From NCBI GenBank assembly GCA_963834135.1, contig CAWIAN010000008.1, positions 62,001 to 126,000 on the forward strand: a stretch of DNA of 64,000 nt. Reading direction: 5' to 3'. This DNA is from Bog-257 sp963834135 (GTDB lineage Bacteria > Acidobacteriota > Terriglobia > Terriglobales > Acidobacteriaceae). Shown here one piece after another: positions 37,927 through 46,138 of this stretch; position 1 is the stretch's first letter; every line of letters starts with the position of its first letter. Made by a program: the position numbers and the translations under genes. Under the pieces are notes generated by a model. The model was not told the origin of the DNA. It saw nothing but the letters and a program-made list of their open reading frames with translations, and did not search any database.

Positions 37927-40167
37927 TCACGCTTCTTCCAGAACTGCTGTTTCCTCGGCCGGCTCCCCTATCGTCTCAGCTGCCGACGCCGCCTGCTCAG
38001 GCTTTTGATCGGTCTGCCCCAGCTCCGGATTCTTGGCTTCAGCCTGAGTCAGCTCACGCAACACCACCACTGAGCGTCCAGCCACGTCGAGCCTGCCATC
38101 AAGAAGCTTTTCTCCGAACGGGTCATCCAGATCATGGGTATTCATCAGCAGCTTCCAGCCGCGGTTGCGGGGAGATTGCGGCAGCGTGTACGTGACGCAG
38201 TCCGCATAGGAGTTCAGCATGACCAGAAATGTGTCGTCGGTGATAGGCTCGCCCGTCTCATCCAGCTGAGCCAGGGTTGAGCCGTTCAGCATCACTGCCA
38301 AGCTGCGCATCCAACCGGTGTTCCACTGCTCTTCGGTCATCTCTTGACCATCGGTACGGTACCAGGCAATATCGCGCGAGGAGCGATGATAGACCTCGCG
38401 GTCCTGGAAGAATTTGCGTCGCCTGAGGTTGGGATGCTTTTGCCGGAATTCGATTAGTCCGCAAGTGAATTCCAGAAGCTTTTTCCGGCGCTCATCGAGT
38501 TTCCAGTCATACCAACTAATCTGGTTGTCCTGGCAATAGGCGTTGTTGTTGCCCAGCTGCGTGCGCCCGAGTTCGTCGCCTCCGCAGAGCATGGGAACGC
38601 CCTGCGACAAAAACAATGCCGCCAGGAAGTTCCGTTTCTGGCGCTCGCGAGCTGCAATAATCTGAGGATCGTCGGTCGGTCCTTCCACTCCCATATTCCA
38701 GGAGTTGTTATCGTTGGCTCCGTCCTGATTGTTCTCGCCGTTGGCTTCGTTATGTTTTTCGTTGTAGCTAACCAGATCCTCGAGAGAGAAGCCATCGTGA
38801 GCGGTAACGAAGTTGATGCTGGCGTACGGCCGCCGTCCGTCATTCTGATACAGGTCGCTGCTGCCGGTCAGGCGATAGCCTAGATCGGAAAGTTGTCCCT
38901 CGTCGCCCTTCCAGTACCGGCGCACGGTGTCGCGATACTTTCCGTTCCACTCCGCCCAGAGAACCGGGAAGTTGCCGACCTGATAGCCTCCGTTGCCTAC
39001 GTCCCAGGGTTCGGCGATTAATTTCACCTGCGAGATGATCGGGTCCTGATGAATGATGTCGAAGAATGCGGCCAGCCGGTCGACATCGTGCAGCTCGCGG
39101 GCCAGCGTCGCAGCCAGATCGAAGCGGAAGCCATCGACGTGCATTTCCGTAACCCAATAACGCAGGCTGTCCATAATCAGCTTGAGCACCTGCGGATGGC
39201 GCACATTCAAGCTGTTACCCGTTCCGGTGTAGTCCATGTAGTAGCGCGGGTTGTCGGGCACCAGTTTGTAATACGTGGGGTTATCGATACCGCGGAAGCT
39301 GAGCATCGGGCCAAGCTGATTGCCCTCTGCGGTGTGGTTGTAAACCACGTCGAGTATGACCTCAATGCCCTCGCGGTGCAGAGCTTTCACCATGGCCTTG
39401 AATTCCGGCACCTGCGAACCTAAGTCTCCGGAGGAGCAGTACTGCGACTCTGGACTGAAGTAGTTCAGCGTGTTGTAGCCCCAATAATTGTGGAGACCGC
39501 GATCGCCCAGCATCTTGTCGTGTACGAATTGGTGTACCGGCATCAATTCGACAGCCGTGATGCCCAGACCTTTCAGATATTTCAACGCGGCCGGTGAGGC
39601 CAGTCCCGCGTAAGTACCGCGAAGGTCTTCTCGAATCTGCTCATTCAGCATGCTGAAGCCGCGGACATGCATCTCGTAAATGATGGAGTCGCTGAGAGCA
39701 ATACGCGGGGGACGATCATGCTCCCAATCGAAGTAAGGGCTGGTAACGATTCCTTTTGGCATGCCGGAAGCGCTGTCGCGCCGGTCAATGACCATATCGG
39801 CGTTCTCGCCGCCGAAGCGATAGGGGTGGATCGGCTTGCCCCAATCTACCCGGCCGGCAATGGCTTTGGCGTACGGATCAATCAGCAGCTTGGCTGGGTT
39901 GAAGCGTAGACCTCGAGCTGGGTCCCACGGTCCGTAGACGCGGTAACCGTAAAGCTGACCCGGCTGCAAACCCGGTACGTACCCGTGCCAGACAAAGGCT
40001 GTCTGCTCGGGCAATTGAATACGTTCACTTTCACGACGACTACGGCCGTCGTAAAGGCAGAGCTCAACTTTCGTAGCATTTTCCGAATAAAGTGCGAAAT
40101 TCACGCCGGTTCCGTCCCAGGTAGCACCCTGGGGAAACGGCTTGCCCGGCAAGCAGGGACGTTCCAT
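37927..40167 (-). CDS. glgX: glycogen debranching enzyme
   Basis: 746 residues from ATG 40167, fixed by GGAGG four bases upstream. GlgX cleaves alpha-1,6 branches of phosphorylase-limit glycogen. It has an N-terminal CBM48-like domain (GATWDGTGVNFALYSENA), then a GH13 catalytic domain with DVVYNHTAEGN, VDGFRFDLAA (nucleophile Asp), LIAEPWDVG (acid Glu) and NFVTAHDGFSLEDLV (transition-state Asp). The last 40 residues are an Ala/Glu-rich tail not found in E. coli GlgX. No other glycogen genes are nearby. Confidence 0.95.
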   Translation of the reverse strand: MERPCLPGKPFPQGATWDGTGVNFALYSENATKVELCLYDGRSRRESERIQLPEQTAFVWHGYVPGLQPGQLYGYRVYGPWDPARGLRFNPAKLLIDPYAKAIAGRVDWGKPIHPYRFGGENADMVIDRRDSASGMPKGIVTSPYFDWEHDRPPRIALSDSIIYEMHVRGFSMLNEQIREDLRGTYAGLASPAALKYLKGLGITAVELMPVHQFVHDKMLGDRGLHNYWGYNTLNYFSPESQYCSSGDLGSQVPEFKAMVKALHREGIEVILDVVYNHTAEGNQLGPMLSFRGIDNPTYYKLVPDNPRYYMDYTGTGNSLNVRHPQVLKLIMDSLRYWVTEMHVDGFRFDLAATLARELHDVDRLAAFFDIIHQDPIISQVKLIAEPWDVGNGGYQVGNFPVLWAEWNGKYRDTVRRYWKGDEGQLSDLGYRLTGSSDLYQNDGRRPYASINFVTAHDGFSLEDLVSYNEKHNEANGENNQDGANDNNSWNMGVEGPTDDPQIIAARERQKRNFLAALFLSQGVPMLCGGDELGRTQLGNNNAYCQDNQISWYDWKLDERRKKLLEFTCGLIEFRQKHPNLRRRKFFQDREVYHRSSRDIAWYRTDGQEMTEEQWNTGWMRSLAVMLNGSTLAQLDETGEPITDDTFLVMLNSYADCVTYTLPQSPRNRGWKLLMNTHDLDDPFGEKLLDGRLDVAGRSVVVLRELTQAEAKNPELGQTDQKPEQAASAAETIGEPAEETAVLEEA

Positions 40168-40290
40168 TCTTCCTCCGAAGCAGTTGCGGAGCCGCACTTC
40201 TTTGATGCAAATTCTACAGGTTTGGAATTTGTATCACTGCAAGCTGTTGGGAACTATACCTTTCGAGTGGAAGGCGCATCCCAATCAAGT

Positions 40291-40539
40291 ATGAGCGTGT
40301 CAGCGCTGGGTAAGTGCATAAATCCCGGATGTGGGACCGAGTTCAAGCGCCTCGGCACCGGCAGGATCTACACGCATCCGGTGCAGCAGCCGCTGGCTTG
40401 GGGACTGCCTGCGAACATCAAGCAGAAAGTGGTGTGGCTGTGCAGCAAGTGTGCCCAGTCGCACAGGGTCGTGTTCGATCACCAGCGCTGCCAGGTGCTG
40501 GTATTGAGTCAGGAGCGCGTACACAAGCGCTCCGCGTAG
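40291..40539 (+). CDS. small zinc-ribbon-like protein
   Basis: 82 residues. Two cysteine pairs, CINPGC (Cys9, Cys14) and CSKC about 40 residues later, plus nearby His residues, suggest a zinc ribbon. The start ATG at 40291 is chosen because the sequence upstream in the same frame is non-coding-like and overlaps the 5' end of glgX on the other strand. The function is unknown; similar short proteins are, as I recall, scattered in acidobacterial genomes. It is 66 bp upstream of the channel gene and may be co-transcribed. Confidence 0.65.
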   Translation: MSVSALGKCINPGCGTEFKRLGTGRIYTHPVQQPLAWGLPANIKQKVVWLCSKCAQSHRVVFDHQRCQVLVLSQERVHKRSA

Positions 40540-40604
40540 GTTTCTCTAACTCTCCCGCAATAGGTATACTGCTGCAACGCCGCACGATCTGCGGCAATGA
40601 ACCC

Positions 40605-41600
40605 ATGGTTTCCCAAGCTCAACCCCTTACCGAGCAGGACCTGCGCGATCTTGGCTTTGGAGCAGTAGTCTCGCGCGAGAGCCAACAGCGCCTGCTGAAT
40701 CGCGACGGCAGTTTTAACGTGGAGCGTAAAGGGCTCTCGCTGTTGGAGTCGATTAGTCCCTACCACGTTCTCCTTACCATGCCGTGGTGGCAGTTTTTCG
40801 CATTGGGTTGTGGCTGGTACGTTCTGGCGAACGTCGTCTTTGCCCTGGCTTATCTTGCTTGCGGCTCTGGGGCGTTGGTGAGCACCGGCCCCGGAATCGC
40901 CTACCATCCCTTCTGGCGTGCATTTTTCTTCAGTGTAGAGACGATATCCACAATTGGTTACGGCAACGTAGTGCCCACAGGAATAGCCGCCAATCTGATT
41001 GTAACGACTGAGGCGCTGGCTGGGCTGGGCGGCTTCGCGATTGTCACGGGCTTATTATTCGCTCGCATCTCGCGGCCAACCGCCAATGTGCTCTTCAGCA
41101 GCCACGCGGTGGTGGCTCCGTATCAGGGGATTACCGCGCTGGAATTTCGAGTGGCGAATGCCCGTTCCAATGAGTTGATCGAAGTGTCGGCCAAGGTGAT
41201 TGTCAGCCGCTTTGAACAGGTCGATGGCGTTCACACCCGGCGTTATTACCCGCTGAAGCTGGAACGGGAGTCGGTGGTCTTTCTTCCGTTGACCTGGACC
41301 GTGGTTCATCCTATCGAACAAGACAGCATTCTCTTCAGCGAGACCGCGGATTCCATGCGCAATTCCAACGCGGAAATCCTGGTCCTGCTGAAGGCGTTTG
41401 ATGAGACATTTTCCACGATCGTTCAGACCAGGACCTCTTACACTTTCGACGATATTGTCTGGGGTGCGCGCTTCGCCAACGCTTTCATGGCCGATGCCGC
41501 CAAGCGCTTCGCCCAGGGTCGTGGCAAGAAGGGGAAGGTCGCGGTAGATATGCGGCTATTCGACATTATCGAACCGGTGGTCGAACGATTAAATCATTGA
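40605..41600 (+). CDS. inward-rectifier-type potassium channel (KirBac-like)
   Basis: 331 residues. Pattern: short N-terminal helix, TM1 (FFALGCGWYVLANVVFALAYL), pore loop with filter TIGYG at 116-120, TM2 (LIVTTEALAGLGGFAIVTGLLFARIS), then a C-terminal beta-sandwich (FSSHAVVAPYQGITALEFRVANARSN, LTWTVVHPI). This is the Kir C-terminal domain and separates it from simple two-TM KcsA-type channels. It would pass K+ inward in the inner membrane. An inward rectifier in a bacterium is thought to be gated by lipids or pH. Confidence 0.92.
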   Translation: MVSQAQPLTEQDLRDLGFGAVVSRESQQRLLNRDGSFNVERKGLSLLESISPYHVLLTMPWWQFFALGCGWYVLANVVFALAYLACGSGALVSTGPGIAYHPFWRAFFFSVETISTIGYGNVVPTGIAANLIVTTEALAGLGGFAIVTGLLFARISRPTANVLFSSHAVVAPYQGITALEFRVANARSNELIEVSAKVIVSRFEQVDGVHTRRYYPLKLERESVVFLPLTWTVVHPIEQDSILFSETADSMRNSNAEILVLLKAFDETFSTIVQTRTSYTFDDIVWGARFANAFMADAAKRFAQGRGKKGKVAVDMRLFDIIEPVVERLNH

Positions 41601-41732
41601 ATATCATTCGCTGGTCGCGGAAAATAGCTGCGACTCTCGAGGGCATCCCTTTAACCTGGGTTTGATGTAGCTGTTTTGGCTTCAGCGCCGGCAATTGTGT
41701 CTGCCTGCGCCCACAAACACAATGGAGGAACT

Positions 41733-42275
41733 ATGGCTGAAGCAATTCTGAAGCGGGCTTCCGGATGGTCGATCGCGCTAGGTATTCTGATGATCATTGC
41801 GGGCATTATCGCAATGTTCGCTCCCTGGGAAGCCGGACTGGTCATTACGATCGTGGTTGGCTGGTCCGCGATCTTTAATGGCATTGCGCAGATCATCTTT
41901 GGTGTCCGCACGCATGGTGGCTGGCACGTTCTTCTGGAAGTTCTCCTTGGCATCATCTACATCATTGCCGGTGTTTACCTCCTGATGCATCCTGTTGGAG
42001 GCCTGCTGGCGTTGACTCTGATCCTGGCTTCGTTCCTGCTGGTTTACGGAGTGTTCGCACTGGTGCTGGCGTTCCAGATTAAACCGCGCGGCGGCTGGGG
42101 ATGGGTGTTATTCGACGGCATCGTCACCATCCTGCTGGGAGTTCTCATCTGGGCACACTGGCCATTCAACTCTGATTGGGTGGTTGGGACGCTGTTCGGC
42201 ATCAGCATCTTCATGTCAGGCGTCACTCGCCTGATGATGTCGCTGGCGTTACGCAAGGCCGTAAGCGCGGCATAG
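41733..42275 (+). CDS. HdeD family membrane protein
   Basis: 180 residues from ATG 41733; GGAGGA stands 3 bases upstream. Six transmembrane helices in three repeats, each with a short GI...P...G pattern (GILMIIAGIIAMFAP, LEVLLGIIYIIAGVYLLMHP, DGIVTILLGVLIWAHWP), which is the DUF308/HdeD signature. In E. coli HdeD belongs to the acid-resistance island; its biochemical role is unknown. The gene stands alone between the channel gene and the ric gene. Confidence 0.9.
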   Translation: MAEAILKRASGWSIALGILMIIAGIIAMFAPWEAGLVITIVVGWSAIFNGIAQIIFGVRTHGGWHVLLEVLLGIIYIIAGVYLLMHPVGGLLALTLILASFLLVYGVFALVLAFQIKPRGGWGWVLFDGIVTILLGVLIWAHWPFNSDWVVGTLFGISIFMSGVTRLMMSLALRKAVSAA

Positions 42276-42499
42276 GAATTGGCGAGGAAGGGAAGGTCGC
42301 CGATGCTGGCGGCCTTCCTCCCAAGTCATTGACATCGTCCGCCAGATCCTACGTCCTTCCGCTTTAAATCTTTCTTTCAATCCCGAAAATTGTTCGAAAC
42401 GCAAACGGTTCGCCGGCGTGACCAAAGTCATAGGCGCTCACATCCGTGTCTTCTACAGTTCAGGTGTGGCAACGACCCAGACCTCCCGATGAGCAGTAT

Positions 42500-42521
42500 C
42501 CCCGGCCGTGCGAGGCCGGGG
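42500..42521 (+). promoter_or_regulatory. GC-rich leader hairpin before ric
   Basis: A perfect 8-bp stem, CCCCGGCC (42500-42507) and GGCCGGGG (42514-42521), has a 6-nt loop and no T-run. It lies 20 bp before the AAGGAG of the ric gene (start 42555). It may be a 5' UTR structure or an operator; no NsrR or Fnr-like site is evident. Confidence 0.4.
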
Positions 42522-42554
42522 CGCCACCATCCGAATCACAAAGGAGACACAACA

Positions 42555-43280
42555 ATGTCCGTGGAAGTAACGCAAACGGTTGGCGAGTTGGCCGCAACCC
42601 TGCCAGGAGCAACTCGCGAGTTTGAAAAGCTTGGAATTGATTACTGCTGCGGAGGAGGTCGCACCCTAGGCAAGGCCTGTGCGGACGCCAACATACCGGT
42701 CGAACAAGCTTTGTCACGACTGGAAGAAGGCTTCGCGGCCACTGGCGCCACTAAAGATCGTGATTGGAAGTCCCAACCGCTCGCCGACTTGATCGCTCAT
42801 ATCAACGGCACGCACCATGTATTTGTGCGCGAGGAGTGCCCGCGCATCGAACGATTGGCCGGCAAAGTAGTCTCCGTCCATGGCAAGAACCATCCCGAGC
42901 TGCTGCAGGTTCAGGAGGCGTTTGTTGCTTTGGCTAACGAGCTCAGCCTTCACCTGACAAAGGAGGAGCAGATCCTGTTCCCCTACGTGATTCAGATGGA
43001 GAAGGCAGTAGCTGCACACGAGCCGTTACCCCACGCGATCTTCGGTAACGTGATGAATCCGGTCCGAATGATGATGCAGGAACACGATGGCGCCGGGGAC
43101 GTGCTCAAGAAGCTGCGCACTCTCACCAATGATTACACGATCCCTGCCGGCGCCTGCACCAGCTATGTGGCTTTGTATGGCGCGCTAAAGGCATTTGAAG
43201 CCGATCTGCATCAGCATATTCATCTGGAAAACAACATCCTCTTTCCCCGCTCGGTGGCGCTGGAACCGAATCCTCGATAG
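42555..43280 (+). CDS. ric: iron-sulfur cluster repair di-iron protein (Ric/ScdA/YtfE)
   Basis: 241 residues from ATG 42555; AAGGAG stands 8 bases upstream. The N-terminal DUF542 domain has GIDYCCGGGRTL (about 28-39), followed by a hemerythrin-like domain with several His/Glu iron ligands (HHVFVREECP, HLTKEEQILFPYV, MMQEHDGAGDVL, HQHIHLENNILFPR). Ric proteins repair Fe-S clusters damaged by nitric oxide or oxidants and may release NO-bound iron. It is probably stress-induced, but no regulator gene is close. Confidence 0.93.
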   Translation: MSVEVTQTVGELAATLPGATREFEKLGIDYCCGGGRTLGKACADANIPVEQALSRLEEGFAATGATKDRDWKSQPLADLIAHINGTHHVFVREECPRIERLAGKVVSVHGKNHPELLQVQEAFVALANELSLHLTKEEQILFPYVIQMEKAVAAHEPLPHAIFGNVMNPVRMMMQEHDGAGDVLKKLRTLTNDYTIPAGACTSYVALYGALKAFEADLHQHIHLENNILFPRSVALEPNPR

Positions 43281-43387
43281 GCGAAGAATTATTTCGCGGA
43301 GCGAGTTGTTAAGTTCGGAATGGCGGGTACCCTACGTGCCCGCTTGTTTCTACAACTCACGGCGCGGATTTCGGCATCTTTTAAGTC

Positions 43388-44035
43388 ATGCCGCGTCGAC
43401 ATCTCCAATCGGAAGCCGAACTTTTTCCTGTTTTCCCGACGCTTCAAGCCGCCCGGGCAGCTTCGAGAGACTGTCGCGCATGTGATCTCTGGCGACACGG
43501 GACTCAGACCGTGTTCGGCGAGGGAGCAACTCACGCGCGAATTCTCTTTGTGGGCGAACAGCCTGGCGACAAGGAAGACTTAGCCGGCAGGCCATTCGTC
43601 GGTCCGGCTGGGGCACTGCTGGATAAAGCCCTGATTGAGGCGGGCATCGATCGCACGCAAGCTTATGTCACCAACGCCGTAAAACATTTCAAGTGGGAGC
43701 CGCGCGGCAAACGGCGCATTCATAAGAAGCCGAACTCCATCGAAATTGCCGCCTGCCGGCAATGGCTGGACGCCGAGATCGCGCTGGTGAAGCCGGAGGT
43801 GATCGTGTGTCTGGGTGCAACAGCGGCACAGGCGCTTCTGGGCAGAGGTTTTCGTGTTACACAGGATCGCGGGCAAATGCGAGCGTTTGATGCCGGTATG
43901 AAGATCATGGCGACGGTTCATCCATCCTCGATATTGCGCGCTCCCGACGAAGAAAGCCGGCATCAGGAATTTGTGCGATTTGTTGAGGACTTGCAAGTTG
44001 TTGCAACAACTTTGAAACAATCCAGAGCGGCGTAA
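43388..44035 (+). CDS. udgX: UdgX-type uracil-DNA glycosylase
   Basis: 215 residues. Family 4-like uracil-DNA glycosylase with [4Fe-4S] ligands probably Cys29, Cys32, Cys123 and Cys141. Motif A is GEQPGDKED (56-64) and motif B is HPSS (178-181). The insert KRRIHKKP (108-115) is the signature of UdgX: its His112 corresponds to mycobacterial His109, which forms a covalent bond with the deoxyribose after uracil is cut, so the enzyme stays attached to DNA. Length and motifs are complete. The gene is single, 107 bp after ric, and 85 bp before the DUF1569 gene. Confidence 0.93.
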   Translation: MPRRHLQSEAELFPVFPTLQAARAASRDCRACDLWRHGTQTVFGEGATHARILFVGEQPGDKEDLAGRPFVGPAGALLDKALIEAGIDRTQAYVTNAVKHFKWEPRGKRRIHKKPNSIEIAACRQWLDAEIALVKPEVIVCLGATAAQALLGRGFRVTQDRGQMRAFDAGMKIMATVHPSSILRAPDEESRHQEFVRFVEDLQVVATTLKQSRAA

Positions 44036-44120
44036 TAATGGCATTGAACAAAGTCTGGGATTCGTTCATAGTGCTGGCGTCGCGTTCAACCCAGGTGCGC
44101 GATCTAGATGTGGGGTATTT

Positions 44121-44654
44121 GTGGCTCCGGAGCTAGAGCAAATTCGCCGCGAGGTAGAGAGGATCACGCACGGCTGGACCGATACGCAATGGTATCGAGC
44201 GCCACCTGGGAAGTGGACCACCGCCCAAATCTTCGAGCATCTGCTGCTCACCTATACGGGTACCACCAAGGGCTTGCGCCGGGCATTGGACAACGGAACG
44301 GTCACAGCCAGCGTCTCTACCTTGCCTCACCGGGTGCGTAAGTTTGCCGTAACGAAACTCGGATATATGCCAGGCGGCCGCGAGGCCTTCAAACAGATCA
44401 TGCCGGGCGACGGCCTGAGTGCAGATTCGATGCGGCATTTTTATGATGCGTTGGTAGCCATGGATTCCACCTTGTTCGATGCCGAGCGGCGGTTCGGCCG
44501 GCGCGCAAAACTGCTCGATCATCCATTCCTGGGACCGTTGAATGCGCAAGAGTGGCGACTCTTTCATCGCACCCATACACGCCATCATTTAAAGCAAGTG
44601 GCTGAGCGTGCCCGCAGCACAGGAGTTGCTGCCGAGCGGCGAGTATCGGCTTAG
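44121..44654 (+). CDS. DinB-like protein (DUF1569)
   Basis: 177 residues from GTG 44121. Four-helix DinB-like pattern: WYRAPPGKWTTAQIFEHLLLTY, then HFYDAL and NAQEWRLFHRTHTRHHLKQVAE, whose His residues (in EHLL and HTRHH) are possible metal ligands. DUF1569 proteins are related to bacillithiol/mycothiol S-transferases, but the function here is unknown. It overlaps the stop of the convergent prepilin peptidase gene by 4 bp. Confidence 0.82.
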   Translation: MAPELEQIRREVERITHGWTDTQWYRAPPGKWTTAQIFEHLLLTYTGTTKGLRRALDNGTVTASVSTLPHRVRKFAVTKLGYMPGGREAFKQIMPGDGLSADSMRHFYDALVAMDSTLFDAERRFGRRAKLLDHPFLGPLNAQEWRLFHRTHTRHHLKQVAERARSTGVAAERRVSA

Positions 44655-45526
44655 AAGAATCCCAAGTACCACGTCCACAGAATTTCGCCCGCAAAGATCA
44701 CAAACATCGAACATCCGCCCAAAAACACGCCGAAGGGAATCTCGCGACCCAGGAACGGCTGTTCCGCCTTGGCTTTGGCTTCTTCGCTGACATCCGAGAC
44801 GAACGCCTCTCTCACCAGAAGAAACATAACGTAGAAAATCGCAGAGATGGGCGCCAGAACAATCACAAGAACGACAAGCTTAAGACCGAGAAATGCACCC
44901 GACATTCCCATGAGCGCGATATCGCCAAAACCGAGGCCGTGCTGCTTGCGCACGAGGTAATATACCGCCCACGCAAAATAGAAAAAGCCCGCTCCGACTG
45001 CAGCGCCCAGAACTGCGTCCGTGAACGACAGAACGGGGGGGGCCCAAGGCCTCAGTCCGAACAGACGCAGAACAAATGCTGTGCCGGAATAGTCCGTGTG
45101 TGCAACGAAAGACAGAGCGAAGCCGAGCAGGATACCGGGGTAGGTGAACTCGCGTGGCAGCAGTCCGGATTCGGCGTCCATGAAGATCAGGCCAATTAAG
45201 AGGAAGCTGAATATGCAGAATTTCAGGGTCAACCACGTCGGTCCGAAAGCGACATAGCACGCGACGAAAAACAGACCTGTCAGGAGCTCGACAGCGGGAT
45301 ATCGTATGGAGATCGGCTCACCACAGGCCCGACAGCGTCTGCGAAGTACGAACCAGCTTAAAAGAGGTAGATTGTCGTACCAACGGATGCCAGCGCCGCA
45401 ACGTGGACAGTGGGAGGGCGGTGAAACAATCGATTCGTCGCGCGGGATACGGCTGACGCAAACATTCAGGAAGCTCCCGAATATCAGACCAACCACGAAG
45501 ATCGCGCATTCAAGCAGTCGGTCCAA
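44651..45526 (-). CDS. prepilin peptidase (type IV leader peptidase)
   Basis: 291 residues. Aspartic protease of the inner membrane that cuts prepilin leaders and methylates the new N-terminus. The N-terminal half has GSFLNVCVSRIPR and the zinc-type CPRCG and CRACG pairs; the catalytic aspartates are in IFMDAESGLLP and GLGFGDIALMG (the GxGD motif). Eight membrane helices are likely. A TTG start at 45526 is needed for the full N-terminus; no ATG is in frame close by. It may process the TadE/G-like proteins at 35-38 kb, but that is inference. Confidence 0.92.
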   Translation of the reverse strand: MDRLLECAIFVVGLIFGSFLNVCVSRIPRDESIVSPPSHCPRCGAGIRWYDNLPLLSWFVLRRRCRACGEPISIRYPAVELLTGLFFVACYVAFGPTWLTLKFCIFSFLLIGLIFMDAESGLLPREFTYPGILLGFALSFVAHTDYSGTAFVLRLFGLRPWAPPVLSFTDAVLGAAVGAGFFYFAWAVYYLVRKQHGLGFGDIALMGMSGAFLGLKLVVLVIVLAPISAIFYVMFLLVREAFVSDVSEEAKAKAEQPFLGREIPFGVFLGGCSMFVIFAGEILWTWYLGFF

Positions 45527-45555
45527 GTAGACTTTCGCAATTCCTCGCTAACGAT

Positions 45556-46032
45556 TTAAGGCTCACGGAAGCTCAGAAGATCGCCGTTCAGGACTGCGCC
45601 ACAGGACTGCTCTGGGGGCATCTCTCCTGTCCAGTTCATTCGCTTCCGATTGACCAGCCGTACCTCGGGTGGGTGTTTCTCCCAGCCGGTACCGTTCTCT
45701 TCGCGGATGGGCACACTATAGCAGGCCAAGCTCTCGTCTGGCTCCTGCTCTTTCCACTCCAGCAAGGTGGCTTCTAAGGCATCGGAGAGCGCCTCATTGG
45801 AGCGAAGGCAGAAAATCCACTCATGGGCGGCATCCATCGCGTATGCGCCGGAGGTGACTCCGGGGATCGCGGTTTTGAAGGTTGCTCCATGCTCTCGTGC
45901 GACTCGTTCGGTATCGTCTTCCGAGGCATTGTCGATCACCAGCACCTCATCGCATGGGCGCAATGAATCCAGAACGCGGCCGAGACGCAGTGCATCGTTA
46001 TGAGTGTGTAGAAGGGCGCTGATTTTTGGCAT
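45556..46032 (-). CDS. short glycosyltransferase family 2-like protein
   Basis: 158 residues, about half of a normal GT2. The N-terminal nucleotide-binding part is clear: KISALLHTHNDALRLGRVL and EVLVIDNASEDDTERVA. The DxD metal motif is replaced by LRSNEAL, and the acceptor domain is missing. It may be a degenerate or single-domain glycosyltransferase. It is 30 bp upstream of the prepilin peptidase gene on the same strand and may be in an operon with it. Confidence 0.75.
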   Translation of the reverse strand: MPKISALLHTHNDALRLGRVLDSLRPCDEVLVIDNASEDDTERVAREHGATFKTAIPGVTSGAYAMDAAHEWIFCLRSNEALSDALEATLLEWKEQEPDESLACYSVPIREENGTGWEKHPPEVRLVNRKRMNWTGEMPPEQSCGAVLNGDLLSFREP

Positions 46033-46088
46033 GGACCGTCCAAGTGAGAATATCGCAGCTGGAACCAGCTGTGTACAAGGAGAGATGC

Positions 46089-46121
46089 AAAAAGGCGCAG
46101 CCGGGTATAGTGGCTGCGCCT
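46089..46121 (-). terminator. terminator of the BON lipoprotein gene
   Basis: A perfect 10-bp stem, AGGCGCAGCC and GGCTGCGCCT, with a 9-nt loop, runs into TTTT on the minus strand. It lies 18 bp past the stop at 46139. Confidence 0.85.
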
Positions 46122-46138
46122 GTGCAAAGCAAATTTAC

